A stretch of DNA of 64,000 bases, taken from assembly GCF_003851545.1 (NCBI RefSeq), contig NZ_BHVX01000012.1, forward strand, positions 62,001 through 126,000. Direction: 5' to 3'. This document shows positions 56,258 through 64,000 of this stretch, piece after piece. The notes beneath the pieces are model-generated. The model made no database searches. It saw only the letters and a program-made list of their open reading frames with translations, and was not told where the DNA came from. Each line of letters starts with the position of its first letter. The stretch's first letter is position 1. A program made the position numbers and the translations under genes. This stretch comes from Ralstonia sp. SET104 (GTDB lineage Bacteria; Pseudomonadota; Gammaproteobacteria; Burkholderiales; Burkholderiaceae).

Positions 56258-56635
56258 TTAGGCCGCCTTCGGACGCTTCGCGCCGTACTTCGAACGCGCT
56301 TGCTTACGGTCCTTGACGCCTTGCAGGTCAAGGGAGCCGCGCACGATGTGGTAACGCACACCCGGCAAGTCCTTCACACGGCCGCCGCGGATCAGCACGA
56401 CGCTGTGTTCTTGCAGGTTGTGGCCTTCACCGCCGATGTACGAAATGACTTCGAAACCGTTGGTCAGGCGCACCTTGGCGACCTTACGCAGTGCCGAGTT
56501 CGGCTTCTTCGGCGTCGTGGTGTACACGCGGGTGCACACGCCGCGACGCTGCGGGCAGTTCTCAAGTGCCGGGCTCTTGCTCTTCAGCTTTTCAGAGACG
56601 CGGGGCTTGCGAACCAGTTGATTGATGGTTGGCAT
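56258..56635 (-). CDS. rpsL: 30S ribosomal protein S12
   Basis: Decoding-centre protein of 125 residues. It starts [20 protein letters not shown] and has [22 protein letters not shown] and [17 protein letters not shown]. The residues whose changes give streptomycin resistance (K43 and K88) are wild-type lysines. It heads the str operon with a strong promoter about 235 bases upstream. Confidence 0.98.
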   Translation of the reverse strand: MPTINQLVRKPRVSEKLKSKSPALENCPQRRGVCTRVYTTTPKKPNSALRKVAKVRLTNGFEVISYIGGEGHNLQEHSVVLIRGGRVKDLPGVRYHIVRGSLDLQGVKDRKQARSKYGAKRPKAA

Positions 56636-56870
56636 TGTTCAATCCAGCTTGGTTTTTGAAAAATCGCCGGCTCACATAACGTGAACGCCTCATTTGTGAG
56701 GCGGACGGCGCAATCGAGTTGATGGAAGTGGCGAGCAGAACGCTCTGGAGGGAGGATCTGCGGGAACAGATCAAGACCAAAGAGCGCGAGCCCGTCTGGT
56801 TCAGATGCCTTGCACAGCGCTTTGCCGGGCATGGACGTGCGAAGCCAGAAGCCAAAAACTCGAATCTGGC

Positions 56871-56899
56871 ACTATAGCGACCTGTCTGGCAAGCGTCAA
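56871..56899 (-). promoter_or_regulatory. Strong sigma-70 promoter of the str operon (rpsL)
   Basis: On the minus strand TTGACG (56894-56899) and TATAGT (56871-56876) are exactly 17 bases apart, the best promoter in the window. The leader to rpsL is about 230 bases and holds no recognisable gene. The -35 lies only 34 bases beyond the stop of the upstream MFS gene, which has no terminator. Confidence 0.8.
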
Positions 56900-56932
56900 G
56901 CGCGCCACCAGTCTGACGGCGCGCGATGCAGG

Positions 56933-58192
56933 TCAGCAGCGGCGCGGTGTGGTGCTAATGGCACGCGGCACACGTGCGGGCCACACGAATACGAGTGCGG
57001 CCGTCGCCACAAACCCAAGCGCCAGAACAGATACACCGACCCAGCCGGCTCGCGCCCAAGCCACTCCGGCTAAACCGCCGCCTGCGGCTGCGCCAAAGAA
57101 GAACGCCCCCGTGTACAGGCCATTCACGCGCCCGCGAATCTCCGGCGGCAGCGTGTTGACGATGTAGCGGCCGAGCGCCTGGTCGCCAATGGCGCCGAAA
57201 TCGAGCAGCAAAGCGGCGCCCACCAGCATCGCCAACAAGACGGGGACGCTCAGGCCGGGCACCAGCGCCGACGCCAACGCCAGCAGCAGCCCCATCGCTG
57301 CACTGCCATGCGCGAGCAGCGTACCCATGCGTACCAACCCGCGATCCGCCAGTCGCCCGGCAATGGGCGCCGCCACGACACCCGCCGCCCCGCACAGCGC
57401 GAAGATACCGATGCCGTTCTGCGACAGATGGAACGGCGCCGCTGCGAGCCGCAAAGCCACGGCCGTCCAGAACAGCGTAAACGCAGCCATCAGCAGGGCC
57501 TGGATGGTGGCGCGACGGCGCAACAATGGCTCGTTGCGCAGTAGTCGACCGTACGAACCCAGCAGTGCGCCGTACGACAGTGTGCGCGGCGGCACGAAGG
57601 TCGGCATCACGCGCGGCAGCAGGACGGCCAGCGCGGCAATCGCCACCGCCGACGCAGCATAAAACGCCCGCCAGCCCCACTGCGCCGCAATCAGGCTGGC
57701 GGCCGGGCGCGACAGCAGGATGCCCAGATTCAGGCCGATCATGATGTCGCCGAGCACGCGCCCGCGCCGGTGGTCGGCGGCCAGGCGCCCGGCCAGCGCA
57801 ATCAGCATCTGAATGACGGTTGACGTGAGACCGATGGCGAAGGCAGCCAGCATCAGCACCTGACCGCTGTGTGCGATGGTGGTCAGGGCCAGCGACGCTA
57901 CCGCGCCCCACAACGTGCGCGAGGCGAGCGCCCGATTGTCCAGCAGATCGGTCAGCGGCATCAGCAGCAAAAGGCCGATGCCGTAGCCGATGAGCGTGGC
58001 GGTCACCAGCAGCCCGGTGGCGGCGGTGCTCCAGCCGATGCTGGTGGCAATTTCGGCGACGAGCGGCTGGATGCCGAACAGGTTAATGACGATCAGCCCG
58101 ACGGCAGCGGCAAACAGTGGCGTGGCGCTGCGTGGCAGCCGGTCGATAGGCGGGGCGTTGGAAACGGCAACAGCAGGCGCTTCGGTCGTCAT
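56933..58192 (-). CDS. MFS transporter, YnfM/drug-efflux type
   Basis: Polytopic protein of 419 residues with 12 predicted membrane segments. The first half contains LLVTATLIGYGIGLLLLMPLTDLLDNR, a motif-A-like loop, and the second half GVVAAPIAGRLADRG. The substrate is unknown; such proteins export drugs or metabolites. ATG 58192 is the likely start, with a weak ribosome-binding site; the longer frame overlaps the divergent LysR gene. The divergent LysR regulator 99 bases away probably controls it. Confidence 0.86.
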   Translation of the reverse strand: MTTEAPAVAVSNAPPIDRLPRSATPLFAAAVGLIVINLFGIQPLVAEIATSIGWSTAATGLLVTATLIGYGIGLLLLMPLTDLLDNRALASRTLWGAVASLALTTIAHSGQVLMLAAFAIGLTSTVIQMLIALAGRLAADHRRGRVLGDIMIGLNLGILLSRPAASLIAAQWGWRAFYAASAVAIAALAVLLPRVMPTFVPPRTLSYGALLGSYGRLLRNEPLLRRRATIQALLMAAFTLFWTAVALRLAAAPFHLSQNGIGIFALCGAAGVVAAPIAGRLADRGLVRMGTLLAHGSAAMGLLLALASALVPGLSVPVLLAMLVGAALLLDFGAIGDQALGRYIVNTLPPEIRGRVNGLYTGAFFFGAAAGGGLAGVAWARAGWVGVSVLALGFVATAALVFVWPARVPRAISTTPRRC

Positions 58193-58291
58193 GATGTCGG
58201 GACGAGGAGTCAGAGCGCCCCATCGTAGCCAATCGATTCGCGCAGAATAAGGTAGCCTCTGGCGCCATATTGTTTCCATAAGCGAGCAAAT

Positions 58292-59202
58292 ATGGACCGG
58301 CTCTCCGATGTGGTGATCTTCGTGCAGGTGGTGGAGCGCGGCAGCCTGTCGGGTGCGTCCGATGCGATGGGTGTCTCGCGCGGCGTCATCAGCAAGGCGC
58401 TGGCGCGGCTGGAGGCGCGGCTGGAAACGCGCCTGCTGCAACGCACCACGCGGCGCCTATCGCTGACCGAAGCGGGCGCCGCGTTCTTCGAGAAAAGCCG
58501 CGAGGGCCTGGCACTGATCGACACGGCCGAGCAAACGGTCACCGCTTTGCGTGATGAGGCGCGCGGCACGCTACGGGTGTCGGCGCCAGCGTCGTTTGCG
58601 GTGACGCTGTTGGCACCGTTGCTGGGCGCATTCCAAGCGCGCTACCCCGCTGTCCAGATCGATCTGGACATGAACGACCGCTACGCCGATCTCGTAGCGG
58701 GCCGGATCGATGTGGCAATCCGCATCGGCATGCTGGAGGACTCCTCGCTCGTGGCACGGCGGCTGGCGAACTGCGCCCACGTCATTTACGGCGCGCCGAC
58801 GTACTTCCGTGAGCGGGGCATTCCGAAAACACCGGACGAGCTGCGCGACCACAACTGCCTCGTCTACGCCAACTACGATGGGCCGTACGATTGGGCGCTG
58901 ACGGACGCGGCCGGACAGCGGCACATTGCGCACGTGAGCGGTTCGATGCTGGCCAACAACAGCCTCGTGCTACGCGAGGCGGCGCGATCAGGATTGGGAG
59001 TATCGCTGGGGCCGGCGTATCTGGTGCGCGATGACATTGCGGCAGGACAGTTGCAGGCGGTGCTGACGGATTACGCGGCGCGCGAGGTGCCGCTGCATGC
59101 GGTGTTCACGCAGCGCGTGCATCTGCTGCCAAAGGTGCGGGCGTTCGTCGATTTCCTGGCGGAGCATCTGGCTCACACCGGGGTGATGGGGCCGCTGCCG
59201 GA

Positions 59203-59206
<4 letters not shown>
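58292..59206 (+). CDS. LysR-family transcriptional regulator
   Basis: Regulator of 304 residues. The N-terminal winged helix-turn-helix reads [41 protein letters not shown], and the C-terminal effector domain has [26 protein letters not shown] and [14 protein letters not shown]. It belongs to the CrgA/DmlR-like branch. It is divergent from the MFS gene, the typical regulator-target layout. Its TAG stop overlaps the TAG stop of convergent recQ within a single CTAG (59203-59206). Confidence 0.92.
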
Positions 59207-61116
<1,910 letters not shown>

Positions 61117-61219
61117 CGGGACGGCGGGTGCGCGCGATGTCACGCGCGGGCTGGGCGAAACCGCTATTGTGACAAACCCCGCCGAGGGGTGGTCAATCAG
61201 GGGAATCGGATGATGCCGC

Positions 61220-61810
61220 TCAAACCTTGCGCGCAACGATCCGATGGATCGTCCGCCCCGACGATTGGCTGACGGCCGCCTCGTCGAAAACGAGCTCGGT
61301 GCCGGCCAGCGCCTCACGCACAGGCGCCGCATCGAATGACGTGAACAGCCGGCCGCGCCCATCGCGCTGATCGGCATCGGGCGTCACGCGCCAGCTCAGA
61401 TACAGCGTACCGCCCGGGCGGAGCAACGACACCAGCCGCTGCACCGCCGTGCCGATCTGCTCGGGCGGCAGATGCATGATGACGGTCTCGCAGACAACGT
61501 TGTCGAACGCACCTTCGGCGATGCCCACCAGCTCCGGCAACTGCGCCTGCCGGAACGACAGCCCCGGATACTGCGTGCGCGCCGCTTCGAGCAGCCCTGC
61601 GGAGGCGTCGTAGCCGACGGCCGGATAGTCATTGGCATTGAGCCACGCTACCTCGCGCCCGCTGCCGCAACCGATATCGGCGGTGGCACCACCCACCGTG
61701 AACTCGCGTCGCAGCAGCGCGTACATGTCTTCCGGCACCGGCTGCTCGCGCCATTCCTGCGCGAAGGTCTCGGCGAGGGTGTCGTAGGTGGCAACGGTCT
61801 GCGTGTCCAT
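61220..61810 (-). CDS. SAM-dependent methyltransferase, class I
   Basis: Protein of 196 residues with a Rossmann-type methyltransferase fold. Motif I is [14 protein letters not shown], the acidic motif II residue is D in [10 protein letters not shown], motif III follows [18 protein letters not shown] and the later strand is [10 protein letters not shown]. It resembles the methyltransferase type 11/25 group; no substrate can be named. It sits between the DUF2135 genes (25-base gap) and recQ (about 100 bases), all on the minus strand. It may be a passenger of the putative macroglobulin operon or simply a neighbour. Confidence 0.87.
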   Translation of the reverse strand: MDTQTVATYDTLAETFAQEWREQPVPEDMYALLRREFTVGGATADIGCGSGREVAWLNANDYPAVGYDASAGLLEAARTQYPGLSFRQAQLPELVGIAEGAFDNVVCETVIMHLPPEQIGTAVQRLVSLLRPGGTLYLSWRVTPDADQRDGRGRLFTSFDAAPVREALAGTELVFDEAAVSQSSGRTIHRIVARKV

Positions 61811-61835
61811 GGCGGCGGCTCCTGTGCCTGGGTTC

Positions 61836-62675
61836 CTATTTCATCGTGAAACTGCGTAACAGCGTCAGATCACCGGCCTTGCGCATCGGCACAACAAAGG
61901 TCTGCTGGCGCTCGGACGGCGTGTTCTCGTCGGTGATGATGGTAACGGTGGCGGTGGTGATGGCGCTGCGATCATTGCCGCTGCCGTAGTAGTTCACGTA
62001 GACGAGGTACGTGCCGGGCACGGGCGCCGGGTTCGAATAGATCTCGGGGCCGTAGCCGGTGGTGACGTCCACGTCGAGCGCGCCGCCGTTTTCGACTACG
62101 CGGTTGCCGTACCAGGCGTGCTGGCCGTCGGGCGAGATGACGTGCAGGTCGAGGTCGGTGCCATCGGTGTCCCATGATAGAACCACGCGCAGGCGCGGAC
62201 GCTGTTTGCCAGCGTAGCTGTCGTAGAACTGCACGCGCTTGGCGTCGCCGCGCGCGCTGCGCACCTCGACGCTGTTGCTGCCGGCGCCAAATGCGTACGG
62301 GCGTGAGAACGCGCCATCGGCCTCGATGCGCTGCGGCATCGCCACGCCGTTGACGACCAGCGTGCCGACCGACGAACCGTCTGCACCACGGCGGCGGCGC
62401 GGCTTGCTGTCATCCGTTGCTGCGGCAGCCTTGGGCTGGTTGCGGATGCGCCCAGCGATCATGGAGGCGGTGCCTTGCCCCTGCGGCGTCGAGACCGACA
62501 CGGCTGGGTAATGCACATCCTGCGTGTAGCGTGAATCGTCGCCGGCCGAGTTGCGCCAGCCGTTGAGCGGCGCGGTGATCTCGACGTTGCCGGCATCGTT
62601 TTGCGCAAAAACGCTGCCCACACCAAGCGTGGCGAATGCGATGGCAACGGCGAGGCGGAAAGTGAAAAGCGTCAT
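61836..62675 (-). CDS. DUF2135 (YfaP-like) secreted protein, second copy
   Basis: Exported protein of 279 residues. A signal peptide ends at VFAQ. The second half matches the YfaP/DUF2135 family: LSWDTDGTDLDLHVISPDGQHAWYG, then GGALDVDVTTGYGPEIYS and the YVNYYG strand, ending VPMRKAGDLTLLRSF. The first half has a basic RRRR loop and a VVNGVAMPQRIEADGAF stretch. It is paralogous to the next gene upstream, from which it is separated by 5 bases. Function is unknown; related genes lie at the 3' end of bacterial alpha-2-macroglobulin operons. Confidence 0.85.
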   Translation of the reverse strand: MTLFTFRLAVAIAFATLGVGSVFAQNDAGNVEITAPLNGWRNSAGDDSRYTQDVHYPAVSVSTPQGQGTASMIAGRIRNQPKAAAATDDSKPRRRRGADGSSVGTLVVNGVAMPQRIEADGAFSRPYAFGAGSNSVEVRSARGDAKRVQFYDSYAGKQRPRLRVVLSWDTDGTDLDLHVISPDGQHAWYGNRVVENGGALDVDVTTGYGPEIYSNPAPVPGTYLVYVNYYGSGNDRSAITTATVTIITDENTPSERQQTFVVPMRKAGDLTLLRSFTMK

Positions 62676-62680
62676 GTGCG

Positions 62681-63484
62681 TCAGAAGCGGATCGATCTCA
62701 TCAGCGCCAGCTCGCCGATCTTGCGCAGCGGCACGCTGACGAACTCGCGCCGCTCGTTGGGCGTGTTCTCGTTATAGATCAGCGTCAGTTGCGCGGTGAT
62801 GAGATCGCGGTCGTGCGCTTTTTCATCGAAGTTGTAGCCGCCGGCGTTGAAGTTGCCCCAGTAGTTCACGTAGAACAGCCAGACGCCGGGGCGCGGGGCT
62901 GCGGTGGAGAAAATCTCGGGGCCGGCGCCATCGACGCTGTCAACGTCGAGCCCACCGCCGTCAGACAGCAACGGCTGCGCCCAGAACGCGTGATCGCCAA
63001 TCGGCGAGATGACGTGCATGTCGACTTCAGCGCGCGGGTCGTCCCAGGTGAGGATGGCGCGCAGCTTGGCCGACGTCTTGGTGGTGTCGGCCTCATAGAA
63101 CTGCAGGCGCTGGTGCGACTGGCCGTCGGGGCTGACGATCTCCACACTGTTCGAGCCAGGGCCGAATGCCCACGGGCGCGCGAAGCGGCCTTCGCCGTCG
63201 CCATACAGCGGCATGGCGTTGCCGTTGACGACCAGCACCGGCGGACGGCGCTGCTTGCCGGCGGCACGAATGCGCCCGGCGATGAGCGTGCGGTACTTCT
63301 GCGCGCCCCGATCCACCGGCGGTTTCGGGTACGCGGCGGTGTACTGCTCCAGCTCGTTGGTCAGCTTGCTGTTACGCCAGCCGCCGATCGGGCCCTCCAG
63401 ATCAGCCACCGGCTCAGCCAGCGCGGAGGCGCCAAGCAGCAAAGCGACAGCCCCCAGCCCCAGGCGCGTCATCCCACTTTTCAC
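62681..63484 (-). CDS. DUF2135 (YfaP-like) secreted protein, first copy
   Basis: Exported protein of 267 residues and paralogue of the gene that follows it. The signal peptide is LGLGAVALLLGASALAE. The DUF2135 core is LTWDDPRAEVDMHVISPIGDHAFW, then GGGLDVDSVDGAGPEIFS, YVNYWG and the end VPLRKIGELALMRSI. GTG 63484 is chosen because GGAGGG lies just upstream and its GTGA overlaps the stop of the DUF2300 gene; ATG 63472, four codons later, is the alternative. Compared with its paralogue, the core has an insert (NFNAGGYNFDEKAH) after the YVNYWG strand. Confidence 0.85.
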   Translation of the reverse strand: MKSGMTRLGLGAVALLLGASALAEPVADLEGPIGGWRNSKLTNELEQYTAAYPKPPVDRGAQKYRTLIAGRIRAAGKQRRPPVLVVNGNAMPLYGDGEGRFARPWAFGPGSNSVEIVSPDGQSHQRLQFYEADTTKTSAKLRAILTWDDPRAEVDMHVISPIGDHAFWAQPLLSDGGGLDVDSVDGAGPEIFSTAAPRPGVWLFYVNYWGNFNAGGYNFDEKAHDRDLITAQLTLIYNENTPNERREFVSVPLRKIGELALMRSIRF

Positions 63485-64000
63485 AGCAAACCCTCCCCTC
63501 GGATCAGGCGACGCGCCATCGCCTCGACAAACTGTTCGTCCTGGCCGCGCGGGTGTCGCGCAAAAGCCAGATGCAGATATTCGTGTGTCAGCGCGATGCG
63601 GTCCTCCTCGGTGGCAAACCGGTGGACATAGAGCCGGTTGCGGCGCGCATCGGCGTACGGCCGGCCTTCGTGCACGACGCATACAGCGGGCAATGGCGGC
63701 GCCTCGTAACCGGGCTCGGCGACCAAGCGCGCCGACCAACCCGGCGCGCGCGCCTGCAACCACCGCTGCGCGCCCGCCACCGCCGAGCAATCCCCCGCCA
63801 CCGGGCTCTGGAACGACGTAAGCGTTGCCTGCGGCCACCACTGGGCGAGGATGGCGTCGAAACTCTGGCCGCGCTGAGCGGCGGCACGCGCGGCGGTCCA
63901 ACTCATCTGGCCGCGTGCGCTGATGGTGCCGTGGTACTGCACGGCTTGGCCGGTCAACACCAGCGTGTCGGTAAATTCGGCCGCGTTGCGCGCGCTGGTC
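63481..64000 (-). CDS. DUF2300 (YfaQ-like) protein, C-terminal part
   Basis: The open frame runs off the right edge of the window; 172 C-terminal residues are visible. SWTAARAAAQRGQSFDAILAQWWPQA resembles the end of the SpoIID/LytB amidase-enhancer fold. The region near the C-terminus has HEYLHLAFARHPRGQDEQFVE, an HExxH metallopeptidase-like motif with a later glutamate. Several cysteines (GDCS, AVCVV) hint at disulfides in the periplasm. Its stop overlaps the next gene (GTGA). By position and motifs it is the YfaQ/MagE-type member of a bacterial macroglobulin operon. Catalytic function is inference. Confidence 0.75.
   Translation of the reverse strand, partial: TSARNAAEFTDTLVLTGQAVQYHGTISARGQMSWTAARAAAQRGQSFDAILAQWWPQATLTSFQSPVAGDCSAVAGAQRWLQARAPGWSARLVAEPGYEAPPLPAVCVVHEGRPYADARRNRLYVHRFATEEDRIALTHEYLHLAFARHPRGQDEQFVEAMARRLIRGEGLL

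Overview
This 64 kb window is GC-rich chromosomal DNA of a betaproteobacterium in the Burkholderiaceae, most probably Ralstonia. This rests on the protein sequences (ribosomal proteins, EF-Tu, PilMNOPQ and GltBD of Burkholderiales type), on the order pilMNOPQ-aroK-aroB-dgt, on a Bug-type solute receptor, on an MlaFE pair downstream of gltBD, and on the divergent cytochrome c4/engB pair. No rRNA, tRNA, CRISPR array or prophage was found. The only mobile DNA seen is one REP-associated tyrosine transposase (RAYT) unit.

Layout, left to right. 1-2.4 kb: start of mlaE, mlaF and a Bug-family receptor (all minus). 2.4-8.8 kb: glutamate synthase gltD and gltB (minus), with a hairpin between them. 8.8-9.75 kb: the RAYT gene between short inverted repeats, directly upstream of the gltB promoter. 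9.9-11.5 kb: an OmpW-type porin (plus) and a periplasmic alpha-carbonic anhydrase (minus). 11.5-19.7 kb: dgt, aroB, aroK and the type IV pilus assembly operon pilMNOPQ (minus). 20-24.6 kb: PBP1a (plus), cyaY (minus), lptM and lysA (plus). 24.7-28.4 kb: a minus-strand cluster of lipoprotein, ECF sigma factor, anti-sigma factor, msrP and msrQ. 28.4-32.6 kb: cytochrome c maturation System II (ccsB, resB) and cytochrome c4. 32.9-36.9 kb: engB, hemB, dsbD and cutA.

37-56.6 kb is one continuous minus-strand str/S10/spc/alpha supercluster: rpsL-rpsG-fusA-tuf-rpsJ, rplC-D-W-B-rpsS-rplV-rpsC-rplP-rpmC-rpsQ, rplN-X-E-rpsN-H-rplF-R-rpsE-rpmD-rplO-secY-infA-rpmJ-rpsM-rpsK, then rpsD-rpoA-rplQ. Consensus-like sigma-70 promoters lie upstream of rpsL, rplC, rplN and rpsD, and a terminator-like hairpin follows rpsJ. 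The supercluster is therefore probably transcribed in four blocks. 56.9-61.1 kb holds an MFS transporter with a divergent LysR regulator, and recQ.

The right edge (61.2-64 kb, minus) carries a methyltransferase, two tandem DUF2135 (YfaP-like) secreted proteins and the 3' part of a DUF2300 (YfaQ-like) gene with a SpoIID-like stretch and an HEYLH motif. This matches the 3' end of the bacterial alpha-2-macroglobulin operons (yfa of E. coli, mag of Pseudomonas), so the core of that system probably lies just beyond the window. It is the least understood system here, followed by the ECF sigma cluster linked to msrPQ.
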